DNA of 17,068 nucleotides, from positions 1 through 17,068 of the forward strand of contig JAQTWR010000013.1 in the NCBI GenBank assembly GCA_028689195.1, in the 5' to 3' direction. The stretch comes from Anaerolineales bacterium (lineage in GTDB: Bacteria; Chloroflexota; Anaerolineae; Anaerolineales; Villigracilaceae). The notes under the pieces are model-generated. The model was not told the DNA's origin. It made no database searches and worked only from the letters and a program-made list of their open reading frames with translations. A program made the translations under genes and the position numbers. This document shows, piece after piece, positions 1-6,334 of the stretch (positions are counted from its first letter, which is position 1; the number at the start of each line of letters is the position of its first letter).

Positions 1-244
1 CGCCACCACCGGCGGAAGCAAATTTGAAGCGATTGAGAAATTAACCGCGGTCGGCTTGAAAGTGAAAGATGTTGTTGTGCTTGTAGATCGTCAATCTGGC
101 GCGAAGGAATCACTCGCGCAGGCGGGATATTCCATGTACGCGGTGTTGACCATCACGCAGCTGCTCGATCACTGGGAAGCGACGGGGAAGGTCGAAAAAG
201 ATAAAATTGAAGAGACGCGGGAGTTTTTGGCACAAACAGGATAA
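1..244 (+). CDS. pyrE: Orotate phosphoribosyltransferase, C-terminal part (cut by window edge)
   Basis: The enzyme joins orotate to PRPP to make orotidine 5'-phosphate in pyrimidine synthesis in the cytoplasm. Only the last 80 or so residues are present; the frame runs from base 2 to TAA at 242-244. It opens with ATTGGSKFEAIEKL, the end of the PRPP-binding loop (TTGGS) that defines type I phosphoribosyltransferases. DVVVLVDRQSGAKESLAQAG follows, matching the strand and loop after that motif in orotate phosphoribosyltransferases and in the OPRT half of UMP synthases (usually LIDREQGG). The apparent TTG start at 56 is inside the gene. Whether the missing 5' part is a lone PyrE or a PyrF-PyrE fusion cannot be told. 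The pyrD gene 565 bases downstream on the same strand supports the pathway assignment. Confidence 0.88.
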   Translation, partial: ATTGGSKFEAIEKLTAVGLKVKDVVVLVDRQSGAKESLAQAGYSMYAVLTITQLLDHWEATGKVEKDKIEETREFLAQTG

Positions 245-254
245 TGAGGAAAAT

Positions 255-797
255 ATGTCAGGCTTAGCCGTCAATGTTGCTGTGATGCATGAGAATAAAA
301 TATTATTAACTAAGCGTGAAGATTTTGAAACTTGGATATTGCCAAGCGGCGGTGTTGAAGACGATGAAAGTATTGCGCAAGCCGCAATCCGAGAGACAAA
401 AGAGGAAACAGGGTTGGACGTCGAGTTGATAAAATTAGTAGGCGTCTATTCCCGTTTGGGCAATATGCCTTCCGTTCATGTTGCATTGTTTGTAGCAAAA
501 CCAATCGGGGGAGAAATAAAATGTCAGGAAGGGGAAACCATCGAGGTGAAATGGTTTGCTTTTGACGAAATTCCAAGCCCGCTTTCTTTAGGGCAAAGAA
601 AAAAGATCGAAGATGCAATATCGGGCAGAAGCGGCACAGCTGTGTTGCATGAAATTAACGTGCCAACATTCCCCAAGAAGTTAACACGAAAAGAACTGAT
701 TGAACTTCGAGATAGATCGGGATTGTCGCGGCAAGATTTTTACTTGCAAATGATTGAACAAGCAGAATTGAAAGAGAATATTGAAGTTCTTGGATAA
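255..797 (+). CDS. Nudix (MutT-like) hydrolase lying between pyrE and pyrD
   Basis: This is a 180-residue Nudix hydrolase, expected to cleave a nucleoside diphosphate linked to another group; the substrate cannot be predicted. The Nudix box is complete at residues 32-54: G32, E38, then R46-E47-T-K-E50-E51-T-G53, which supplies the metal-binding glutamates. LLTKREDFETWILPSGG before the box is typical of the fold. Residues from about 130 form a charged extension (LTRKELIELRDRSGLSRQDF) outside the core domain. ATG at 255 is chosen because GAGGA sits at 246-250; a longer frame from 207 would overlap pyrE and lacks such a site. It begins 10 bases after pyrE and ends 11 bases before pyrD, so it is probably cotranscribed. 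Its DNA is AT-rich and nearly free of the GCGC runs common in the neighbours, which suggests a later arrival. Confidence 0.9.
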   Translation: MSGLAVNVAVMHENKILLTKREDFETWILPSGGVEDDESIAQAAIRETKEETGLDVELIKLVGVYSRLGNMPSVHVALFVAKPIGGEIKCQEGETIEVKWFAFDEIPSPLSLGQRKKIEDAISGRSGTAVLHEINVPTFPKKLTRKELIELRDRSGLSRQDFYLQMIEQAELKENIEVLG

Positions 798-808
798 TAA
801 AAATATAA

Positions 809-1891
809 ATGTATAACACCCTCCGCCCATACCTTTTTAGACTCGACCCTGAACGCGCGCACGAACTTACGCTGCGCGCGTTACGCATAGCGGGGAATTT
901 TTCTCCCGCGCGGAAGACGCTTGAACTTATTTTCGCTGCTCCGCAAAAACCCGTCGAAGCGTTTGGATTGAAATTCAAAAATCCGGTTGGGCTCGCCGCA
1001 GGATATGACAAAGACGGTGTGGCTCTTCGCGGACTTTCCGCGCTGGGCTTTGGTCACCTGGAAATTGGAACGGTCACGCCGCGTCCTCAGGCTGGGAATC
1101 CATCTCCGCGCGTGTTTCGACTTGTCGAAGATGAAGCCGTCATTAATCGCATGGGGTTTCCCTCGCGCGGCTCGGAACGCGCGCTCATGGAACTGGATTC
1201 CACCCTGCGCGCCAGCATCGTGGAAAGAATCCTCGGCTTCGATCCGCGTCCGCGCGTGTTTACGCGCTTTTCAGATTCTATTTTGGGGGTCAATCTCGGC
1301 AAAAATAAAGAAACGCCCAACGAGCAAGCCGCGCTCGATTACGTCTCTTTGGTGGACGTTTTTTCGCGCTACGCCGATTACTTGACGATCAATATCAGTT
1401 CGCCAAATACGGCGGGATTGCGCCAACTGCAAGAGAGGGATGCGCTCGAAAACTTGTTGAAACATATTCATGCCCAGCGCGTGTTGAACGAAGCGCGGCA
1501 CGAAAAGAAATTGCCCATCCTCATTAAACTTTCTCCCGATTTGTCAGAAGCGGAATTAGACGACGCTATCGAAGTTATTTTACGCGCGAAGATGGACGGC
1601 GTTATCGTCACGAACACAACGCTCTCGCGTGACGGATTGCGGTCAAATTTGAAGGGCGAATCTGGCGGCTTGAGCGGAAGTCCGCTGCGCGCGAGGAGCG
1701 AGGCGGTTCTTCATCAAACGGTGAAGCGCGTTAACGGTCAAATCCCAATTGTGAGCGCGGGCGGAATTATGCATCCTGATGACGCAAAAAAACGGCTGGA
1801 TATGGGCGCGACCCTCATTCAGGTTTATACCGGCTTGATCTATCGCGGTCCCGCGCTGGTCAAACAGATTTTGCAAGGCTTAAAATTCTAA
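809..1891 (+). CDS. pyrD: Dihydroorotate dehydrogenase (quinone), class 2
   Basis: This FMN enzyme oxidises dihydroorotate to orotate and passes electrons to membrane quinone. It has 360 residues, a little longer than the usual 335-350. The N-terminal stretch MYNTLRPYLFRLDPERAHEL is the class 2 membrane-associating helical region. NPVGLAAGYDKDG (58-70) starts the barrel, NRMGFPSRG (113-121) and GVNLGKNKETP (160-170) follow, and NISSPNTAGLR (195-205) carries the class 2 catalytic serine, S198 by alignment to S175 of E. coli. VTNTTLSR (267-274) binds orotate, and SAGGI (316-320) with QVYTGLIYRGP (338-348) binds FMN phosphate. Roughly 15 extra residues (about 130-158) precede GVNLGKNK. There is no clear ribosome site before ATG 809 and only 11 bases after the Nudix stop, so translation may be coupled. 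No terminator is visible after it. Confidence 0.96.
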   Translation: MYNTLRPYLFRLDPERAHELTLRALRIAGNFSPARKTLELIFAAPQKPVEAFGLKFKNPVGLAAGYDKDGVALRGLSALGFGHLEIGTVTPRPQAGNPSPRVFRLVEDEAVINRMGFPSRGSERALMELDSTLRASIVERILGFDPRPRVFTRFSDSILGVNLGKNKETPNEQAALDYVSLVDVFSRYADYLTINISSPNTAGLRQLQERDALENLLKHIHAQRVLNEARHEKKLPILIKLSPDLSEAELDDAIEVILRAKMDGVIVTNTTLSRDGLRSNLKGESGGLSGSPLRARSEAVLHQTVKRVNGQIPIVSAGGIMHPDDAKKRLDMGATLIQVYTGLIYRGPALVKQILQGLKF

Positions 1892-1923
1892 TAAGATTCT
1901 GAAACGATTTAACTTGGCAGCTG

Positions 1924-1932
1924 TGGTATATT
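1924..1932 (+). promoter_or_regulatory. Possible extended -10 promoter for the 1951 gene
   Basis: TGGTATATT fits an extended -10 element (TGn followed by TATATT). No good -35 hexamer is placed 17 bases upstream. The element lies 18 bases before ATG 1951, so the leader would be about 12 bases. The assignment rests on the motif alone. Confidence 0.35.
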
Positions 1933-1950
1933 CTCGGCTGGGTAACTCTT

Positions 1951-2316
1951 ATGGAAGATAAAATCACAATCATCGAAGGTCCCCCGCCGATTTTTGAACA
2001 CGTCAACGACGGCTGGGCAATGGGCTTGAACGAAAGCCCGAATCTTTTTGTGCCTGCGCTGACGCGTCTGCGGACGTTTAATGGCGCGGCGCTCGTGCAG
2101 CGTTGTTATACCGCATGGCATAACCAATCGTCTATTCATTTGCATTATCGCAACGAGACGGGGCTTGAAGAGACGGCTCCCATTTTTGCGGCGCGTAATA
2201 TCGAAACCCCCGACGGGCAGGTTTTGCTGCTTTGGGTTTATTTGGACGGCGACGGCGTTGAATATGAAATGGACGCGGGCGACGACGACCAAAAGGACGA
2301 TTATTCGGATATTTAA
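1951..2316 (+). CDS. Small acidic protein of unknown function
   Basis: This 121-residue soluble protein is not recognised as any named family. It has no signal peptide or membrane segment. The middle part (about 15-105) mixes predicted strands with aromatic residues, including DGWAMGLNESPNLFVPALTR, HNQSSIHLHYRNETG and QVLLLWVYLDGDGVEY. The C-terminus from about 100 is strongly acidic (DAGDDDQKDDYSDI), which could indicate an interaction tail or nucleic-acid mimicry, though this is speculation. It stands alone, with a possible promoter 20 bases upstream and a strong terminator directly after it, so it is probably a monocistronic gene. Codon use matches the chromosome. I chose ATG 1951 as the only reasonable start in frame; the ribosome site is weak. 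The long opposite-strand frame at 1909-2355 is taken as its shadow. Confidence 0.7.
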   Translation: MEDKITIIEGPPPIFEHVNDGWAMGLNESPNLFVPALTRLRTFNGAALVQRCYTAWHNQSSIHLHYRNETGLEETAPIFAARNIETPDGQVLLLWVYLDGDGVEYEMDAGDDDQKDDYSDI

Positions 2317-2325
2317 GGAGAATGA

Positions 2326-2362
2326 GTTGACAGTCGCCTCAAATGCGACTGTCAACTTTTTT
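2326..2362 (+). terminator. Rho-independent terminator, directly before an ATG
   Basis: A perfect 12-bp stem GTTGACAGTCGC / GCGACTGTCAAC (2326-2337 and 2345-2356) closes a 7-base loop and is followed by six T (2357-2362). It ends the 1951 transcript. It finishes only 4 bases before ATG 2367 of the next gene. Confidence 0.88.
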
Positions 2363-2366
2363 ATTT

Positions 2367-3134
2367 ATGACCACCATACTTTCTTCGCTAAACTCCAGCA
2401 TACTTACTTTGACTCTCAATCGTCCTTCGCGCGCGAATTCGTTTAATTTCGAGATGACCAACGAACTGCGCGGCGCGCTCGAAAACGCGGAAAAAGATTC
2501 GCAAGTCCGCTGTGTGGTAATCACAGGCGCCGATAAAGTGTTCAGCGCCGGGCAGGATATTACCGAGATGAAGCGCGGCGCGGAAATTTCATACCGCGAG
2601 CATTTGGAGAGAACGTACAATCCGCTGATTTTGCAAATTCGGAACATAGGCAAACCCATCGTTGCGGCGGTGAATGGTCCTTGCGCGGGCGCGGCTTTTG
2701 GCGTGGCGCTGGCTTGCGATTTACGCATCGCGCATACGCGCGCGTATTTTGTAGTGGGCTTCAGCGGCATTGCGCTCGCGCCTGATTCGGGCGTTTCGCT
2801 GCTGCTGCCGACTTATATCGGCTTGGGGCGCGCGCAGGAATATTTTTATTCCAACGAGAAAATATCGGCGCGGACGGCGCGTCAATGGGGGCTGGTCAAT
2901 CGCGTGGGCGGGTTCAACTTCGAGGCTCTGGTCAAATCGGCGGCGCAGAATCTATCCGCGGGTCCGCGCGAAGCGTTCGCGTTTGGCAAGCGGGCGTTTA
3001 ATCAGGCGGTACTTCCAAATCTGGCGGAAGCCCTTGACTTCGAGGGCGTTATCCAGGAGAAGGCGGGAAAAACGGCGGAACATAAAGAAGGCGTTGCGGC
3101 GTTTTTGGGGAAGCGGCGTCCAAAATTCGAGTAG
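2367..3134 (+). CDS. Enoyl-CoA hydratase/isomerase family protein (PaaG-like)
   Basis: This 255-residue crotonase-fold enzyme is expected to hydrate or isomerise an acyl-CoA double bond. FSAGQDITEM (59-68) and GPCAGAAFGVALACDLRIA (104-122) form the oxyanion hole and CoA site. GIALAPDSGVSLLLP (134-148) places D140 where PaaG-type isomerases carry their catalytic aspartate, and the glutamate pair of true crotonase is not obvious, so an isomerase role is plausible. ATG 2367 is chosen because family members begin with a short strand like TTILSSLNSSILTLTLNRP; the upstream ATG 2343 lies in a terminator stem. No Shine-Dalgarno sequence is available next to the start, because the terminator fills that space. 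Nearby glutaryl-CoA dehydrogenase yields crotonyl-CoA, a family substrate, so a shared route is possible but not shown. Confidence 0.88.
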   Translation: MTTILSSLNSSILTLTLNRPSRANSFNFEMTNELRGALENAEKDSQVRCVVITGADKVFSAGQDITEMKRGAEISYREHLERTYNPLILQIRNIGKPIVAAVNGPCAGAAFGVALACDLRIAHTRAYFVVGFSGIALAPDSGVSLLLPTYIGLGRAQEYFYSNEKISARTARQWGLVNRVGGFNFEALVKSAAQNLSAGPREAFAFGKRAFNQAVLPNLAEALDFEGVIQEKAGKTAEHKEGVAAFLGKRRPKFE

Positions 3135-3207
3135 CCGTCTTTCTTAAAATTACTAAAGTAATCAAAAGTCATCATTTTCAATCAAAGATAAGCGGATTTA
3201 TGTCATA

Positions 3208-3236
3208 TTGACGGGCAACCCGTTTTCGTGTAAAGT
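3208..3236 (+). promoter_or_regulatory. Candidate sigma70-type promoter for gdhA
   Basis: TTGACG (3208-3213) and TAAAGT (3231-3236) are separated by exactly 17 bases. They match the -35 and -10 consensus at five and four positions. Transcription from here would give a leader of about 125 bases containing the hairpin at 3303-3335. Confidence 0.5.
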
Positions 3237-3302
3237 TTGAGCGTAATCGTAATAACGTAGCGACAAACCTATGGCTCAATGGATAGAAATATTTTGTGAT
3301 TA

Positions 3303-3345
3303 AAGCGGACAACCCCATTTTGGGGCTGTCCGCTTATATTTTCTT
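3303..3345 (+). terminator. Terminator-like hairpin in the gdhA leader (possible attenuator)
   Basis: AAGCGGACA (3303-3311) pairs with TGTCCGCTT (3327-3335), and inside it CCCC (3313-3316) pairs with GGGG (3322-3325) across one A/C mismatch and an ATTTT loop. The T-rich stretch ATATTTTCTT follows. It lies 33 bases upstream of ATG 3368 and ends before the ribosome site at 3356-3360. It is either the terminator of upstream transcription or an attenuator for gdhA. Confidence 0.65.
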
Positions 3346-3367
3346 GAAACTCTTTAGGAGAACAGAC

Positions 3368-4666
3368 ATGACAGGACAACTTAATGCTTTTGAAATGGCG
3401 CAGAAACAATTTGACCATGTTGCAAAACAGCTCAAATTGGATTCTGGCGTCGCAGAGGTCTTACGCTGGCCCATGCGCGAATATTCCTTCCGCATTCCGA
3501 TTCGCATGGATGACGGGAATCTTCGCGTTTTTCAGGGATTCCGCGTACAACATAACGACGCGCGCGGACCCAACAAGGGCGGTATTCGCTTCCACCCCGC
3601 TGAGACGATGGACACCGTGCGCGCGCTCGCCACATGGATGACCTGGAAATGCGCCGTCGCGGATATTCCGCTGGGCGGCGGAAAGGGCGGCATTATTGTC
3701 GATCCGTCCACGCTTTCAGTCAACGAAAAAGAAGAAGTTTGCCGCGGCTGGGTACGCGCGATGTGGAAGAATATCGGACCGCGCAACGATGTGCCCGCTC
3801 CCGATGTGGGTACGACCCCTCAAATGATGGGCTGGATGATGGACGAATATTCGCGTCTGGTCGGTCAATATACGCCGGGCGTGTTCACCGGCAAGCCTCT
3901 CGGCGGCGGCGGTTCGCTCGGGCGCACCGAAGCGACCGGTTACGGCGTGATCTACACCGTGCGCGAAGCGATGAAACACCTCAATATTGATTCCAAAAAA
4001 TCCGCCGCCGCGATACAGGGCTTCGGCAACGTTTCGCAATATGCGGCTGTCGGCTTTGTGGAAATGCTCGGCGGCGAAGTCGCTTGCGTTTCGTGCTACG
4101 ACCGCCACGATAAAAAATCCTATACCTACAGCAAGAAAGGCGGCGTTGACCCGCGCTTCCTGCTCACCATTGTGGATGAATACGGCACGATTGACAAGAA
4201 GAAGGCTCAAGATGCGGGCTATGTCGTCGAAGACGGCGACATCTGGATCACCAAGGAAGCCAATGTGTTGATCCCCGCCGCGATTGAAGGTCAGGTTAAC
4301 GCGGATACGGTTTCCAAGATGTCCAAGGGAATCAAAATTGTGGCGGAAGGCGCGAACGGTCCCTGCACGCCGGAAGCGGACGAATACTTCAAGAAGAACA
4401 ACATCTTCAATATTCCCGACTTCCTCTGCAACGCGGGCGGCGTGACCACCTCGTACTTCGAGCAGGTTCAGAACGATATGAACTTCTACTGGTCAAAGGA
4501 AGAAGTTTTGGAAAGACTCGACCAGAAGATGACCTCCGCCTTCCACGGCGTTCTCGACCGCAGCGAAAAGGAAAAGGTCTACATGCGCGACGCGGCTTAC
4601 ATGGTTGCGATTGACCGCGTAGTGAAAGCCATGGATTTGCGCGGCTGGCTGACGGGTAATTCATAA
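3368..4666 (+). CDS. gdhA: Glutamate dehydrogenase (Glu/Leu/Phe/Val dehydrogenase family)
   Basis: The enzyme interconverts glutamate with 2-oxoglutarate and ammonia. It has 432 residues, normal for the hexameric class. In order: GPNKGGIRFHP (67-77), MTWKCAVADIPLGGGKGG (91-108) with the two substrate lysines K94 and K106, and PAPDVGT (143-149) with catalytic D146. QGFGNVSQYAA (217-227) is the dinucleotide loop, and the acidic residue of VSCYD (241-245) at the end of the next strand favours NAD over NADP. That pattern suits a catabolic role, but is inference. ATG 3368 is chosen over an in-frame GTG at 3296 because AGGAG (3356-3360) is 7 bases upstream and the family N-terminus fits. The leader holds a promoter and a terminator-like hairpin, and a strong terminator follows at 4696-4735. 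Confidence 0.96.
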   Translation: MTGQLNAFEMAQKQFDHVAKQLKLDSGVAEVLRWPMREYSFRIPIRMDDGNLRVFQGFRVQHNDARGPNKGGIRFHPAETMDTVRALATWMTWKCAVADIPLGGGKGGIIVDPSTLSVNEKEEVCRGWVRAMWKNIGPRNDVPAPDVGTTPQMMGWMMDEYSRLVGQYTPGVFTGKPLGGGGSLGRTEATGYGVIYTVREAMKHLNIDSKKSAAAIQGFGNVSQYAAVGFVEMLGGEVACVSCYDRHDKKSYTYSKKGGVDPRFLLTIVDEYGTIDKKKAQDAGYVVEDGDIWITKEANVLIPAAIEGQVNADTVSKMSKGIKIVAEGANGPCTPEADEYFKKNNIFNIPDFLCNAGGVTTSYFEQVQNDMNFYWSKEEVLERLDQKMTSAFHGVLDRSEKEKVYMRDAAYMVAIDRVVKAMDLRGWLTGNS

Positions 4667-4695
4667 TAAGCGAGTAGAGACTAGAAATCAGCCCT

Positions 4696-4735
4696 AAAAA
4701 AACGGGATGTGTTTTCATACACATCCCGTTTTTTT
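4696..4735 (+). terminator. Strong terminator after gdhA
   Basis: ACGGGATGTGT (4702-4712) pairs perfectly with ACACATCCCGT (4719-4729) around a 6-base loop. Seven A precede the stem and seven T (4729-4735) follow it, so it could work in both directions. Confidence 0.93.
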
Positions 4736-4748
4736 ATCTGGCACGATT

Positions 4749-4757
4749 TGATACAAT
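4749..4757 (+). promoter_or_regulatory. Extended -10 promoter for glutaryl-CoA dehydrogenase
   Basis: TGATACAAT is a TGn extended -10 with TACAAT, 38 bases before ATG 4796. The -35 position overlaps the T-run of the preceding terminator and is weak. The same nine bases occur in the gntR upstream region on the other strand. Confidence 0.5.
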
Positions 4758-4795
4758 CATATTTACTACTCACTATTCTCTACTATCGAGGAACT

Positions 4796-5974
4796 ATGAC
4801 CAAACAAAACTTCAAATGGGACGACCCTTTCCTTTTCAACGATCAGCTCAGCGACGAAGAACGCATGATCCGCGATACCGCGCGCCGCTACTGTCAGGAT
4901 AAGTTAATGCCGCGCGTCCTCGAAGCGAATCGAAACGAAATCTTCCACCGCGAGATTATGAACGAAATGGGCAGTATGGGATTATTAGGCTCGACGATCC
5001 CGGAAGCATACGGCGGCGCAGAGTTAAACTACGTCGCGTATGGACTCATCGCCCGAGAAGTAGAGCGCGTGGATAGCGGCTATCGCAGCGCGATGAGCGT
5101 CCAAAGTTCGCTGGTGATGCACCCCATCAACGCGTACGGGACTGAATCACAAAAGAAAAAATATTTACCCAAACTCGCCAGCGGAGAATGGATTGGCTGT
5201 TTTGGGCTGACCGAACCGAATCACGGCAGCGACCCGGGCAGCATGGAAACCCGCGCTAAAAAAGTGGATGGCGGCTATATTGTGCATGGCAATAAAATGT
5301 GGATCACCAACTCGCCCATCGCGGATGTATTCGTGGTCTGGGCAAAATTGGAAGGCGAGATTCGCGGCTTCATTCTCGAAAAAGGGATGAAGGGGTTATC
5401 CGCGCCGAAGATCGAAGGCAAGTTCAGCCTGCGCGCGAGCTCGACGGGTGAAATCGTGATGGACGAAGTTTTTGTCCCCGAAGAAAACATCTTCCCCGAT
5501 ATTAAAGGACTCAAAGGTCCGTTTGGATGTTTGAACAAAGCGCGGTACGGAATTGCATGGGGCGCGTTGGGCGCGGCGGAATTTTGCTGGCACGCGGCGC
5601 GTCAATACACGCTGGACCGCCCGCAGTTTGGGCGTCCGCTCGCGGCGAATCAGATTATCCAATTGAAACTCGCGAATATGATGACGGAAATTACGCTCGG
5701 CTTGCAAAGCGTTTTGCGCGTTGGTCGTTTGATGGACGAGGATAAATCCACGCCTGAAATGATCTCGCTTATCAAACGCAATTCATGCGGCAAGGCGCTC
5801 GATATTGCGCGCAACTCGCGCGATATGCACGGCGGAAACGGAATCTCGGACGAGTATCACGTCATCCGTCATGTGATGAATTTGGAGGCGGTGAATACTT
5901 ACGAAGGCACGCACGACATTCACGCGCTGATTCTTGGCAGGGCGCAAACGGGAATACAGGCGTTTAGCGCGTAA
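4796..5974 (+). CDS. gcdH: Glutaryl-CoA dehydrogenase (acyl-CoA dehydrogenase family)
   Basis: This FAD enzyme oxidises and decarboxylates glutaryl-CoA to crotonyl-CoA in lysine and tryptophan breakdown, passing electrons to ETF. It has 392 residues. Hallmarks specific to the glutaryl-CoA branch are [19 protein letters not shown] (89-107), [20 protein letters not shown] (211-230), and [20 protein letters not shown] (364-383). E370 is the catalytic base; E90, R97 and Y369 correspond to Glu87, Arg94 and Tyr369 of the human enzyme, the set linked to decarboxylating members. ATG 4796 has GAGGAA at 4788-4793, close but usable; a longer frame from 4709 runs back through the gdhA terminator and is rejected. 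The gene has its own promoter and a terminator directly after its stop, so it looks monocistronic. Confidence 0.94.
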   Translation: MTKQNFKWDDPFLFNDQLSDEERMIRDTARRYCQDKLMPRVLEANRNEIFHREIMNEMGSMGLLGSTIPEAYGGAELNYVAYGLIAREVERVDSGYRSAMSVQSSLVMHPINAYGTESQKKKYLPKLASGEWIGCFGLTEPNHGSDPGSMETRAKKVDGGYIVHGNKMWITNSPIADVFVVWAKLEGEIRGFILEKGMKGLSAPKIEGKFSLRASSTGEIVMDEVFVPEENIFPDIKGLKGPFGCLNKARYGIAWGALGAAEFCWHAARQYTLDRPQFGRPLAANQIIQLKLANMMTEITLGLQSVLRVGRLMDEDKSTPEMISLIKRNSCGKALDIARNSRDMHGGNGISDEYHVIRHVMNLEAVNTYEGTHDIHALILGRAQTGIQAFSA

Positions 5975-5978
5975 AAGT

Positions 5979-6015
5979 AAAACTCCGAGATTTTCAAAAT
6001 CTCGGAGTTTTTTTT
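5979..6015. terminator. Bidirectional terminator between converging genes
   Basis: AACTCCGAGAT (5981-5991) pairs with ATCTCGGAGTT (5999-6009), flanked by A on the left and eight T (6008-6015) on the right. It terminates the glutaryl-CoA dehydrogenase gene from the left and the cupin gene from the right; the cupin stop codon (6014-6016) overlaps its edge. Confidence 0.9.
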
Positions 6016-6328
6016 ATTCTACATGACCTTCCAAACAAACAACGCCTTCCGCGCCGACTTCCGCTTTGTGTACCATTCCTGCGGGCAAATCCAAACGGTC
6101 GCCCGCCGTCAACTCGACTCGTATTTTCGGGCGCGGCAAATCAAAAATGATGCTGCCCCGCACAACATAGATTACCTTGTGGTAATCATGTTTATGCGCG
6201 AAGTAAACGTCGTGCGGGCTGTTCGACCACAAATAGGGATCTAATCCCTGCCGCGACATGATCTGAACCAAATCGGATTCCGTCGGCAATTCAGCCGCCT
6301 TCCAGCGCGTAACGCGTAATCCGCTCAT
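6014..6328 (-). CDS. Small cupin-domain protein
   Basis: This 104-residue single-domain cupin has no assigned reaction. Motif 1 is HDVYFAHKHDYHKVIYVVRG (39-58), with H45 and H47 in the metal positions; the usual glutamate four residues on is K51, so metal binding may differ or use H50. Motif 2 is GDRLDLPAGMVHKAEV (76-91) with H87. The strand pattern between them fits a beta barrel. The gene starts 6 bases after the oligoendopeptidase F stop, so the two are almost certainly one transcript and translation may be coupled; no ribosome site is seen before ATG 6328. Such small cupins often sense or bind small ligands, but nothing here identifies one. Confidence 0.8.
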   Translation of the reverse strand: MSGLRVTRWKAAELPTESDLVQIMSRQGLDPYLWSNSPHDVYFAHKHDYHKVIYVVRGSIIFDLPRPKIRVELTAGDRLDLPAGMVHKAEVGAEGVVCLEGHVE

Positions 6329-6334
6329 GGAATT

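Noticed and set aside
1909..2355. Leftward 148-residue frame opposite the 1951 gene
   Set aside because: Its composition is that of an antisense shadow, it begins inside the terminator stem, and the plus-strand frame has the better promoter and terminator context.
3296..3367. N-terminal extension of glutamate dehydrogenase from GTG 3296
   Set aside because: The extension is encoded by the leader hairpin, while ATG 3368 has AGGAG at the right distance and gives the family N-terminus.
4709..4795. N-terminal extension of glutaryl-CoA dehydrogenase from ATG 4709
   Set aside because: It would be encoded by the gdhA terminator and the promoter; ATG 4796 fits the family start.
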